DNA from: Acidobacteriota bacterium
Lineage (GTDB): Bacteria; Acidobacteriota; Terriglobia; Terriglobales; Acidobacteriaceae
DNA length: 64,000 nt
Direction: 5' to 3'
Assembly (NCBI GenBank): GCA_018268895.1
Contig: JAFDVP010000001.1
Location: 558,001-622,000, forward strand
The first letter of the stretch is position 1. Every line of letters begins with the position of its first letter. This document shows positions 35,184-43,427 of this stretch, in pieces. The translations under genes and the position numbers were made by a program. The notes under the pieces were generated by a model. That model was not told the DNA's origin. It made no database searches and was given only the letters and a program-made list of their open reading frames with translations.

Positions 35184-36239
35184 ATGTTTCTTTCCGTTGT
35201 CATTCCGGTCTTCAATGAATCGGCAGCCCTGCCGCTTCTGTTTCCGCGTCTTCGCGACTCGTTGCGCGACTTCAGATGGGAGGTCATCTTTGTCGATGAT
35301 GGAAGCCGGGATGAGACCCCCGAAATACTTGCATGTGCGGCATTATGCGATCCATGTATCAAGGTCCTTCGGTTGACGAGGAACTTCGGCCATCAGGCGG
35401 CAGTTACTGCCGGGCTTGACTTTGCCGAAGGAGATGCGGTCATCGTCATGGATGCAGATCTTCAAGACCCGCCTGAGCTGTTGCCGCGTATGGTTGCTCT
35501 TTACGAGCAGGGATATGACGTAGTCTCTCCGCAGAGAGTCTCGCGTCAGGCTGAGACAATGTTCAAGCGTTGGACTGCCACATTGTTCTATCGTTCGTTG
35601 TCGCTTTTCTCGAAGCAGCAACTAACGAATGACGTAGGAGACTTTCGGCTCTTCAGCCGCCGCGCTGTGAAGGCGATCCGCTCGCTTCGTGAGCAGCACC
35701 GGTATATGCGCGGCATGGTGGCGTGGCTTGGCATGAAAGAAGTTCTGCTGCCGTTTGAACGCCACGCCCGCGCGGCAGGAGAGACAAAATATCCGCTCCT
35801 CAAGATGCTGCGTTTTGCCTGCACGGCGATCTCATCGTTCTCAGCCTTGCCTCTGCGTATCAGCATTGCAGCGGGGTGCCTTCTTAGCTGCGGTGGGTTT
35901 CTCTACCTGTTCTATGTCATCTACCTGGCACTCTTCACGTCAGCACTTATCCCAGGCTGGGCCTCTGTCGTAGGGTTGGAGTGCATATTCTCAGGCATGA
36001 TCCTGCTTGCGCTTGGCGGCATAGGAGACTACCTGGCCAGAACCTATGAAGAAGCGAAACAGCGGCCCTTGTATGTGGTTACGAGCACTTGCAATATCTC
36101 CGCATCGCAACGTGTTCCGGAACGAGCTATCGTCCTCGAAGGCGTCGAAGCTGTTGAAATGCCGGGTGGACTCACGGGGCCTCGTCTGGTTGAGGGCATT
36201 CCCGCTTCGTATGAACCGCTCGCTCGAGTGCGGGGGTGA
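35184..36239 (+). CDS. Family 2 glycosyltransferase (DPM1/ArnC-like polyprenyl-phosphate sugar synthase)
   Basis: A 351-aa enzyme with a GT2 domain (about 1-220): VVIPVFNES, VDDGSRDET, MDADLQDPPE (D-x-D), and the C-terminal catalytic ERHARAAGETKY pattern seen in polyprenyl-phosphate mannose/glucose synthases. Two transmembrane helices follow at about 225-285. It likely makes a polyprenyl-phosphate sugar for GT-C transferases such as those at 15638 and 18832. The next gene starts 9 nt later. The donor sugar is not known. Confidence 0.8.
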   Translation: MFLSVVIPVFNESAALPLLFPRLRDSLRDFRWEVIFVDDGSRDETPEILACAALCDPCIKVLRLTRNFGHQAAVTAGLDFAEGDAVIVMDADLQDPPELLPRMVALYEQGYDVVSPQRVSRQAETMFKRWTATLFYRSLSLFSKQQLTNDVGDFRLFSRRAVKAIRSLREQHRYMRGMVAWLGMKEVLLPFERHARAAGETKYPLLKMLRFACTAISSFSALPLRISIAAGCLLSCGGFLYLFYVIYLALFTSALIPGWASVVGLECIFSGMILLALGGIGDYLARTYEEAKQRPLYVVTSTCNISASQRVPERAIVLEGVEAVEMPGGLTGPRLVEGIPASYEPLARVRG

Positions 36240-36248
36240 CGGTTTCCC

Positions 36249-36836
36249 ATGAGCCTGCCTGCCGCTGCGATCAACCGCGAGCCGTCAAATGCAAGAGATA
36301 AGCCTGAGTTCGATCGCTATGCCTCAGACTATGACGAGTTGTTGACTGATCCAGCAAGAGATTATTTTGCAAAGGACCCACTCCACTTTCACAAAAGAAA
36401 ATGGGATCTTATGCAGCGTCTCCTGAAGCGGGCTGGCGTAGATGCAGCCTCGTTGCGATGGCTTGACGTTGGATGTGGACGTGGTGAATTGCTTGGACTC
36501 GCTGGTGGCCACTTTGCCGAGGCGATGGGATGCGATCCTTCTCCGGCAATGCTCTCAGCTTGTGCAAACTTCAAGAATCGAGAATTCAAAGAAACTCTGC
36601 AAGTTTTACAAAGGCATCGAGTAAAGTACGTTGTTTGGAATACGCACTTCCAAGATGCGGCCGTCAGCCGTCTTTTTCCGTCAGCAGTACAGACCGATCC
36701 AGCTTCACAGGTGATTGAGCCCTATCTGGAGACCCACTACAGACAAATCTGGGCTGATGAAAATAACCGCTTGATGGAGTTAAAAAGCGATGACACCGCA
36801 GTCGAGAGAACATCCGGTTCCGACGACTCAAAGTGA
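36249..36836 (+). CDS. Chimeric ORF: methyltransferase start fused to a GT-C-like tail
   Basis: A 195-aa frame. Residues about 1-108 are the N-terminal half of a class I SAM methyltransferase, with FDRYASDYDELL and motif I LDVGCGRGELLGL plus CDPSPAMLSAC. After ACANF the sequence no longer fits a methyltransferase: ETLQVLQRHRVKYVVWNTHF and IEPYLETHYRQIW resemble the C-terminal soluble part of GT-C sugar transferases. All methyltransferase motifs after the first are missing. A deletion that fused two genes in frame explains this best; it may not be functional. It follows the GT2 gene by 9 nt. Confidence 0.5.
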   Translation: MSLPAAAINREPSNARDKPEFDRYASDYDELLTDPARDYFAKDPLHFHKRKWDLMQRLLKRAGVDAASLRWLDVGCGRGELLGLAGGHFAEAMGCDPSPAMLSACANFKNREFKETLQVLQRHRVKYVVWNTHFQDAAVSRLFPSAVQTDPASQVIEPYLETHYRQIWADENNRLMELKSDDTAVERTSGSDDSK

Positions 36837-36995
36837 TCTCGGCTTTCGACTGCGCCGAACAAAATAAAGAAACCTTCGCAGCCGTTGCTATACGTGAAGC
36901 AATAGCCTTTATCGCGCATCCGGGAGGGCTCGTTCCCGATATTTTCGCTCTCGTCATCGGCTTGCCACAGCCGCTTGTAGCGGGAGCGGGAGTCC

Positions 36996-37216
36996 ATGAT
37001 CATCAAGGCGCAGATTCCGATTGTGCCCGTGATGCTGGCAGGGACATACGAGCTGCTGCCGATCCAAACCTACCTGGACTCGCGGCGGCTTGAGGTGATC
37101 GTCGGCAACCCATCGCGACGGCAGGGATGACAACTCGGGACGTAGATGCTCTTACGCAGAGCGTCCGCGGGATCATGCTGCAACGTATATGCAGTGGCAT
37201 CCATCGAACCGGCTGA
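36996..37216 (+). pseudogene. Frameshifted C-terminal fragment of plsC (1-acylglycerol-3-phosphate acyltransferase)
   Basis: The frame from 36996 reads MIIKAQIPIVPVMLAGTYEL followed by LPIQTY and VIVGN, the PlsC C-terminal pattern. It meets a stop at 37128. In another frame the text continues as QPIATAGMTTRDVDALTQSV up to a stop at 37214. Joining the frames near 37106 restores the expected ...VIVGxPIxTxGMTTRDxDALT. The upstream catalytic HX4D part is absent. It is a decayed remnant. Confidence 0.72.
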
Positions 37217-37270
37217 AGCCGGGGCCGGTTGAGCAGCGGAAACGGCGCTGACTTGGCGTGAGGTTACCGC

Positions 37271-38941
37271 TTAGTTGAAGATAGCTCCCACGGTGACGTT
37301 CGTATTGGTGTCTGTCAAATGGACTGTGCATGTGTTGGGCCCGACCGGGTCTGGTACGACAGGATTGGCGGTACAGTTGTAGGACCATCCACCGAACGTG
37401 ACTCCTTTCGGGTGGGTCTCAGTTAAGACAACAGTGGTGCCTACGTTCGCAGGCGACAGGATCGGATAAGTCGCCACGCAGACAGAGCCGCCTGATGTTG
37501 AACCGGGGCCGCAATGGATCACGCCTGGAGTACCTGAAGCGGCCGGAGCCGTCACCACCCAATTTCCAGTGCTCGAACCTAAGTTGTAGACAGTCAAAGT
37601 CGATAAGAGAGCAGGTGTCTGCGAACCGGGAAAGCACGATCCCGGAGTCGTAGGAGGATTCGGCAGAACCAAGGGACAATTGAAGGTTGCTGTAGCAGTT
37701 TGTATCGTACCGTCTGGGTTTTTGGCTTTAGCAATAATGGCGGCGCTGCCGTTCCCATAAGCAGTGACAATCCCGGCCGTCGCTCCCTGATTGCCCGCTA
37801 AGTTGGTGTTAACCGGAAAGACGCTGGGAAAGGAAGATATCCAGGTCACACTAGGATCATTCGTCAGGTCTCTCACATAAGGTGGGACTGAGAACGTTCC
37901 AATCGCAAGAAACTGCCCCGTGTCCTGAAGATCACCCACGGAAAGCACGCTTGGGATAATCGTGAGCGAGAGCAAAGGCTCCGGTGCCTGTGTCGTCGAA
38001 ACCGCGACGTTTGCAGTATTCGAGATCACGCTGCCATCGCTGTTCGTCAGCACCGCGGTGATCGTCGTGTTACCTGCGCTCACACCCGTTACCAGACCTG
38101 TTGGACTCACGGTAGCAACAGATGGAATGCTGGAGCTCCATTTGAGCTGCGTCGAGCCCGTGACATCCTGCTGCAGACCGGTGGTGCCTGACGTTCCAAG
38201 CGCGACGAATTGGCCGGTCTGCCCGGATGCCGACAGAGCCTGTGTGTTTGGTGTGATGGTCAGTGACGTAAATTGCTGGCTTGTCCCGCCCGTTACGGTA
38301 AATGTTGCTGTCCCCGTCACTACGGATCCACCTGTGGGATTAGTGTAGAGAGCCGTAATGGTGTCCGCTCCCTTGTTCACCGCTGTGGCAAGTCCGGTCG
38401 TTGTACCGATGGTCGCAATCTGTGGGCTGCTGGAACTCCAAATGACCTGGTTGGTCAGATTTACGGTTCCGCCGGAAGCAGTTGTTCCTATGGCAATAAA
38501 CTGGCTGGTCTGCGTTGGCAATGAAACTACTTGAGAACCAGGAATGATTGTGATCGAAGCAATGTTTCCCCCAGCTGACCCTCCACCTGACCCTGTAACC
38601 GTGATGACTGTGCTCGAACTGACGGGGCCATTGAAAGCCGTTGCATTGGCCGTGACCGTCGTTGTGCCGGCGCTCACAGCTGTTACCAATCCAGAGGCAT
38701 TTACCGTTGCCACAGCAGAAGCGCTCGACGTCCATGTCAATCCCGCTGTCACACTTTGTGTCGTAGTGTGTTTCGCATTTCCATAGGTGCCCATGACGCT
38801 AAGTTGAGCAGTCTGACCAACCGCCAGCGACTGGCTTGATGGTGAAACCTGAATGGAGTCCAGTCCTGAGGTGCTGCAACCGATCAGTGTGGAGGCAAGG
38901 CAGAGGGGCAAGAATACTCGAGCAAGGTGGCGAGCGAACAT
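37271..38941 (-). CDS. Lipoprotein with bacterial Ig-like (BIG_2) repeats
   Basis: A 556-aa protein with a lipobox (STLIGC) at the end of the signal peptide. Three or four BIG_2 type repeats of about 85-100 residues follow, each with an IxVxPxxQSLxVGQTxQLxxxGT start and a WTSSxSxVATVxxxGLVTAVxAGTTTVTA end. The C-terminal about 90 residues have four cysteines (IHCGPG, CVATYP, YNCTANP, TCTVHL). Such proteins are surface or adhesion proteins. It sits at the right end of the tRNA-bounded block; no clear operon partner. Confidence 0.8.
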   Translation of the reverse strand: MFARHLARVFLPLCLASTLIGCSTSGLDSIQVSPSSQSLAVGQTAQLSVMGTYGNAKHTTTQSVTAGLTWTSSASAVATVNASGLVTAVSAGTTTVTANATAFNGPVSSSTVITVTGSGGGSAGGNIASITIIPGSQVVSLPTQTSQFIAIGTTASGGTVNLTNQVIWSSSSPQIATIGTTTGLATAVNKGADTITALYTNPTGGSVVTGTATFTVTGGTSQQFTSLTITPNTQALSASGQTGQFVALGTSGTTGLQQDVTGSTQLKWSSSIPSVATVSPTGLVTGVSAGNTTITAVLTNSDGSVISNTANVAVSTTQAPEPLLSLTIIPSVLSVGDLQDTGQFLAIGTFSVPPYVRDLTNDPSVTWISSFPSVFPVNTNLAGNQGATAGIVTAYGNGSAAIIAKAKNPDGTIQTATATFNCPLVLPNPPTTPGSCFPGSQTPALLSTLTVYNLGSSTGNWVVTAPAASGTPGVIHCGPGSTSGGSVCVATYPILSPANVGTTVVLTETHPKGVTFGGWSYNCTANPVVPDPVGPNTCTVHLTDTNTNVTVGAIFN

Positions 38942-39358
38942 GAAGTCTCTCCTGGCAACATCGGCAGGAACGAAGGTTCGCCGTCGGGCGGTCTGATCAT
39001 AGGGACAGGCCGATCCCCTGAACTCCGGACGCAGTTCAATCCTTCATGCCGATGTTTCGCAGTACATGACTTTGCAAGCGGACAGCCATTTCTCCAATCG
39101 AATGTATCTATTCTGAAATCAGCAGCTTATTCGCAAATAGCCGTTGTGCGGTGTCATCGTGCGTATACAGCGGCAGGTCGGAAAAGATACTCGGAGTACA
39201 CAGCAAGAAAAAATAGATCGACATTGCAGGGTAGATTCAAGCTTTCTATTCTGCCGCTCCATTTACAGCGTTCATATCGTGGCGGCTGTTCGTATTAGCC
39301 CGGGGCCAAAGCTATTTCTCATGCGCTAAGGAGATCTGTAATTTATGCCTAATTTCTG

Positions 39359-39378
39359 GGGGTATTAATTGGGGTATT
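39359..39378 (+). repeat. GGGGTATT direct repeats near the att-like site
   Basis: GGGGTATT at 39359-39366 and at 39371-39378, 12 nt start to start, about 44 nt before the tRNA-like repeat. Short direct repeats with such GGGGTAT cores are often seen near tyrosine-integrase core sites and could be arm-type binding sites; unproven here. Confidence 0.3.
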
Positions 39379-39421
39379 CTCTCGATGCGGTACCTATACA
39401 TTGTATTTTCAACGAAAATGC

Positions 39422-39439
39422 ATCCCTGGGAGGCGACCA
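39422..39439 (+). repeat. Candidate att-like repeat, right copy
   Basis: ATCCCTGGGAGGCGACCA: 17 of 18 nt identical to the 3' end of tRNA-Gln (15584-15601), same orientation, 23.8 kb apart. No tRNA cloverleaf can be built here. Confidence 0.5.
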
Positions 39440-39591
39440 ATACAGCCCGTGCAATAGGGGATCATCAACGAGCATCACTTTTGGTGGCTTCGCCGGTATC
39501 TTTTTGTACGTCGTCCCGCAGAAGAAAGAGTTGTTTGACCGATAGACTTACTCTGAGCCAGCGAGGTTTCACTAAATTCTATGGGTAAGGA

Positions 39592-40671
39592 ATGAACGTT
39601 ACTGAATCGGAGCAGAAGAGAGTTGTCCGTGTTGGACTGATCGGTTATGGCTATGTAGGACGCACATTCCATGCGCCACTTATCCAGGCTGTACCTGGCA
39701 TGGCACTCAGCGTTATTGGATCGAGTCAGGGTGAGGCGTTGCGAGCGGTCTTTCCGGACAGCAGAATCTGCAAGCCAGACGACGTCCCGACGAGCAAGGA
39801 CGTAGACCTGGTGGTCATTGCCAGCCCGAACGAGAGTCATTACCAACTGGCGCTGGCTGCCTTACGCGCTGGAAAAGATGTTGTTGTCGACAAGCCGTTT
39901 ACCGTGACTCTCGAAGAGGCACGGTCTTTGAGGAAGGTTGCTCAGGAAGAAAAGCGGCTTCTCTCCGTCTTTCACAATCGCCGGTGGGAGAGCGAGATTC
40001 TTGCGGCGAGAGACGTTTTGCAGTCGGGTGCGCTGGGCGAGGTGACACACTTTGAGTGTCACATGGACAGGTTTCGTCCAAACGTTCGCAGGCGATGGAG
40101 AGAAGACCCTGGACCTGGTGCGGGACTGTGGTTCGATCTTGGACCGCACCTGATTGATCTTTCGCTGTATCTCTTTGGCATGCCGCACTCGGTAAGCGGA
40201 AGCTTTGCCATTCTGCGCGAGGGTGGCAGGACGGACGACTGGGCGCATGTCCAGCTCTTCTACGATCGAATGCGCGTCGTGCTGCATGCGTCGCTGCTGG
40301 TCTCAGGCGGAGGGCCGCGCTCGGTTCTGCATGGCACGAAGGCGAGCTGGGCGAAGTGGGGGGGAGATGTGCAGGAAGACCAGCTCAAGGTGGGGATGTC
40401 ACCGAACAATCCGAACTTTGGTTTCGATCCGTCACCCAGCTTTCTGTTCAGTGGAGAGACCGGCGCGAAGACGGAGATGGCTTCGCCGCGCGCGAACCAG
40501 CTTGGCTACTATATCGCGATACGCGACGCCATATTGAACGGCGAGCCGTTGCCGGTGACGGCGCGGGATGCAGTAGCAACCATGGCGATTCTTGAGGCAT
40601 CGTTCCAGTCAGGTGCCGAAGGGAAGGTGTTGCCCATACCGCTCACGGAAGAAGAGCTGGCTGAATGGTAG
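39592..40671 (+). CDS. Gfo/Idh/MocA-family oxidoreductase
   Basis: A 359-aa NAD(P)-dependent sugar/inositol dehydrogenase. The Rossmann start is VGLIGYGYVGRTFHAPLI, then DLVVIASPNESHYQLA, DVVVDKPFTVTLEEA (the EKP-like motif with the active Lys), VFHNRRWES, and LWFDLGPHLIDLSLYLFG, which are family features. It resembles YdgJ-type or scyllo-inositol dehydrogenases in length and in the FHAP motif, but substrate cannot be read from sequence. TAAGGA precedes ATG. It ends 18 nt before the convergent SBP gene. Confidence 0.85.
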   Translation: MNVTESEQKRVVRVGLIGYGYVGRTFHAPLIQAVPGMALSVIGSSQGEALRAVFPDSRICKPDDVPTSKDVDLVVIASPNESHYQLALAALRAGKDVVVDKPFTVTLEEARSLRKVAQEEKRLLSVFHNRRWESEILAARDVLQSGALGEVTHFECHMDRFRPNVRRRWREDPGPGAGLWFDLGPHLIDLSLYLFGMPHSVSGSFAILREGGRTDDWAHVQLFYDRMRVVLHASLLVSGGGPRSVLHGTKASWAKWGGDVQEDQLKVGMSPNNPNFGFDPSPSFLFSGETGAKTEMASPRANQLGYYIAIRDAILNGEPLPVTARDAVATMAILEASFQSGAEGKVLPIPLTEEELAEW

Positions 40672-40689
40672 CTGGCGCAGCGTAATGCA

Positions 40690-42240
40690 CTATCTCACCG
40701 TGACCTGGCGCAGATAGTCGAAGGTGCCCGATGCCTCCGGTTTGACGCCGTCGATTCGCCGCGAGTGGACCACCTCGTTGTTGGGATACCAGAGAGGAAT
40801 TCCGGGCAGGTCGATGGCGAGAATCTTCTGTACTTCGACATAGTCTTCGCGGCGTTTCGCCTGGTCGGTTTCTGAGGCTGCGGCCGTTAGCAGCGCGTCG
40901 ACGCGCGGGTTGGAGTAGCGTCCGCGATTGGCGCCCTTGGGCGGAAAAGAGCCGGTGCCATAGGTATATCGAAAGATGTCAGGGTCTTCGTTGGACCCGA
41001 TCCAGCGCAGTGCGTACATCTGGAATGCGCCGTGTGTGACATCGGCGTAAAAGGTACCGAATTCGGTGGAACGGATATCGAGTCGTATGCCGGCGGCGCG
41101 AAGTTGCTGCTGGAGCACGGCGGCCATCAAACGCGTGGACTCATCGGTCGAGGTCTTCAACGTCAACCGCAATCTAATGCCGTCTGTTCCGGGATGAAAG
41201 CCTGCTTCATCGAGCAGCCGCTCGGCGCGCGCGACGTCATGCGGATATTGCGCCATCTCGGTATCACTCGCTGCGGCCCAATGTCCTTGCGGCAGAAGCG
41301 TATTCGCAAGCACGGCCTGTCCTCGCCAGATTGCATCGACAATCGCCCGTCTATCCATAGCGCAGGCTATCGCCTGTCGAACGCGACGGTCACGCAACAC
41401 AGGGTCGTTTACGTTGAAGTTGGAGTAGATGACGACCGAGCTGGGGCCGGATTCGACCTTTACGTTGGGAGCCTGCTCAAGCGTATGGATCATGTCGAGC
41501 GTAAGGACGTTGCTGGCGAGATCGGCTGATCCCTTGCGAAGTTCGAGCGCACTGGTGATGGTGTCGGGAACGACGGTGAAGCGGACGCCATTGATCTTTG
41601 GCGGGCCGGCCCAATAATGGTCGTTGCGGGCAACGATGACCTCTTTGTCCTGTACGGCGCTTATGAAGCGGAACGGCCCGGTGCCGATGGGATGCAGGCC
41701 AAAGTCCTTCCCTGCGCCGCGCGGAACAATCCCAAACAGACCATCGCTCATGTTGAAGAGCAGGCCGGCGTCGGGGTGCTTCAGGTGGATGACGAGAGTG
41801 AGCCGGCCGCGAACATCGATGCGATCGACAGAGGCGAAGGCGCCTCCTTTGGCCGTAATCAGCGTACCGTCGATCATGCTGCGAATCGTCCATGCAACGT
41901 CTTCTGCTTCAAGCGGACGGCCGTCGTGGAACTGCACTCCGTCGCGGAGATGAATGACGAGTGTAAGCGGGTCGGGCTGCTCCCAGCCTGTTGCGAGCCA
42001 GGGCCTGAGGTTGTAGTGCTCGTCTTTCTTTACCAGAGCGTCGAAGATTACGCCGCCGACGCGTTCGGACTGCGCATCCGTGCCCTGGCGCAGGTCGAGG
42101 TTGTTGGGGCTGCTCTCGATGATCATGACGACCGTGTTTGGGTCGGCTTTTTTACTTCGGCAGCCGGCGAGCAGGGAGGCGCAGGAGACTACGGCGCACA
42201 GGGCGCTTTTGAGCGGGATTCTGGAGCGGAGCTTGCTCAT
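40690..42240 (-). CDS. Family 5 (peptide/oligopeptide) ABC substrate-binding lipoprotein
   Basis: A 516-aa SBP_bac_5 protein with a lipobox (SLLAGC, signal peptide residues 1-26). Recognisable segments: SPNNLDLRQGTDAQSERVGG, WEQPDPLTLVIHLRDGVQFHDGRPLEAEDVAWTI, and the C-terminal IPLWYPNNEVVHSRRIDGVKP. These bind peptides, nickel chelates or cell-wall muropeptides. No permease or ATPase is adjacent. Start ATG at 42240 overlaps the anmK stop (ATGA), so it is translated together with anmK and mutS. Confidence 0.85.
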   Translation of the reverse strand: MSKLRSRIPLKSALCAVVSCASLLAGCRSKKADPNTVVMIIESSPNNLDLRQGTDAQSERVGGVIFDALVKKDEHYNLRPWLATGWEQPDPLTLVIHLRDGVQFHDGRPLEAEDVAWTIRSMIDGTLITAKGGAFASVDRIDVRGRLTLVIHLKHPDAGLLFNMSDGLFGIVPRGAGKDFGLHPIGTGPFRFISAVQDKEVIVARNDHYWAGPPKINGVRFTVVPDTITSALELRKGSADLASNVLTLDMIHTLEQAPNVKVESGPSSVVIYSNFNVNDPVLRDRRVRQAIACAMDRRAIVDAIWRGQAVLANTLLPQGHWAAASDTEMAQYPHDVARAERLLDEAGFHPGTDGIRLRLTLKTSTDESTRLMAAVLQQQLRAAGIRLDIRSTEFGTFYADVTHGAFQMYALRWIGSNEDPDIFRYTYGTGSFPPKGANRGRYSNPRVDALLTAAASETDQAKRREDYVEVQKILAIDLPGIPLWYPNNEVVHSRRIDGVKPEASGTFDYLRQVTVR

Positions 42241-43427
42241 CCGTGTGTGACCTTCCCAAGGATGACGGGCCGCGCGGCTCCGGTGGCGCTTGGAATGTTG
42301 CCCGGCAGATTGTTCCATGTCAGCCACGCCATCAACGCGAACGCGATGCTCTCTTTCGCCTGCACGGGAACGCCTAGCTCTTCCATGAGGCGAGTTCTAA
42401 CGCCGAGCGGCTCGAGTCCAGACCGGAGTAGATTCATCAGCGTTGCATTCTTCGCTCCGCCGCCGGCGATGACATACTCTGTGCCGCCAGCCTTCGGCGC
42501 CTTTTGATTCAGGTGCGGCCAGACGAAGCGGCGGAAGGCATCGAGGATCGACTCGGCCGTCAGTGCGGTTGCCGTCGCTATAACGTCGGCGTCTTTCGCG
42601 ACATGCTTGCGGCACAGGGTGATGAAGCGCTCCACGAATGCGCCGCCGAACTCTTCGCGGCCGCAGCTCTTCGGCGGCGGAGCAGAGAAGTAACGCGACC
42701 GCATGAGCTGTTCAACTAGTGGCCGATGCACGGTGCCATGACGAGCGGTTGCTCCGTTGCGGTCAAAAGATCTACCGAAGAGCTTCGCCATGCAGCCGTC
42801 GATTACGACGTTTGCCGGGCCGGAATCGAAGGCCATCACCTCTTCGCTTGAAGCACCTGCGGGGATGGCTGTCATGTTCGCGATGCCACCGAGATTCTGC
42901 AGCACACGGTTTTGTTTCGGTGAACGGAACATGATGTAGTCGAGCACCGGCACCAGGGGAGCGCCCTGCCCGCCAGCTGCGAGGTCCGCGGGACGGAAGT
43001 CGCTGACGACTGGCGCATGAAGCCGTTCTGCGATGACCGATGCTTCGCCCATCTGCCATGTGCATCGCACTGGTTTGCCGAGGTAGTTTGTGGGTGAACC
43101 CTGGTGGTAGATCGTCTGGCCGTGGCACCCGACGAGGTCCACCTTTGCGCCGAACCGTTTTGCGGTTGCTTTTATCGCATCGGCATACAGCTCACCGAGC
43201 CGCCAGTGTAGACGCGATAGCTCGGCTGCGGAGATGGCCTTCGCGTCCATGGCGGTGAGCACGGCTGTGCGCAGTGGCTTCGGATACGGGAAGCCCGACG
43301 AACCGATCAACTTGATGCGCGGCCCTTTACCTGTGCCGGGCAAGATACGGCAGAGAGCTACGTCCACGCCGTCGGCCGAGGTTCCGCTCATCACACCGGC
43401 TACGATCATGCTCCTGGGCTTGGTCAT
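42237..43427 (-). CDS. anmK: Anhydro-N-acetylmuramic acid kinase
   Basis: A 396-aa kinase that phosphorylates 1,6-anhydro-MurNAc while opening the anhydro ring, in peptidoglycan recycling. Motifs: VAGVMSGTSADGVDVALC (phosphate loop), DLVGCHGQTIYH, FNLGGIAN-like QNLGGIANMT, MAFDSGPANVVID, and VIAGGGAKNATLM. Length fits the family. Its ATG (43427) overlaps the mutS stop and its stop overlaps the next ATG. A peptide-binding protein next door suggests a muropeptide link. Confidence 0.92.
   Translation of the reverse strand: MTKPRSMIVAGVMSGTSADGVDVALCRILPGTGKGPRIKLIGSSGFPYPKPLRTAVLTAMDAKAISAAELSRLHWRLGELYADAIKATAKRFGAKVDLVGCHGQTIYHQGSPTNYLGKPVRCTWQMGEASVIAERLHAPVVSDFRPADLAAGGQGAPLVPVLDYIMFRSPKQNRVLQNLGGIANMTAIPAGASSEEVMAFDSGPANVVIDGCMAKLFGRSFDRNGATARHGTVHRPLVEQLMRSRYFSAPPPKSCGREEFGGAFVERFITLCRKHVAKDADVIATATALTAESILDAFRRFVWPHLNQKAPKAGGTEYVIAGGGAKNATLMNLLRSGLEPLGVRTRLMEELGVPVQAKESIAFALMAWLTWNNLPGNIPSATGAARPVILGKVTHG

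Larger units (their letters stand above)
38942..39591. other. Long intergenic region carrying att-like sequence
   Basis: 650 nt with no supported gene. It holds the GGGGTATT direct repeats (39359-39378) and the tRNA-Gln 3'-end copy (39422-39439) described separately. It is more AT-rich than the genes around it. Confidence 0.5.

Noticed and set aside
36833..37093. 86-codon frame running over the start of the plsC remnant
   Set aside because: It is in a different frame from the PlsC-like text and has no match to a family.
41617..42507. 296-aa open frame antisense to the SBP lipoprotein and anmK
   Set aside because: It covers the ends of two coupled genes and has no recognisable product.
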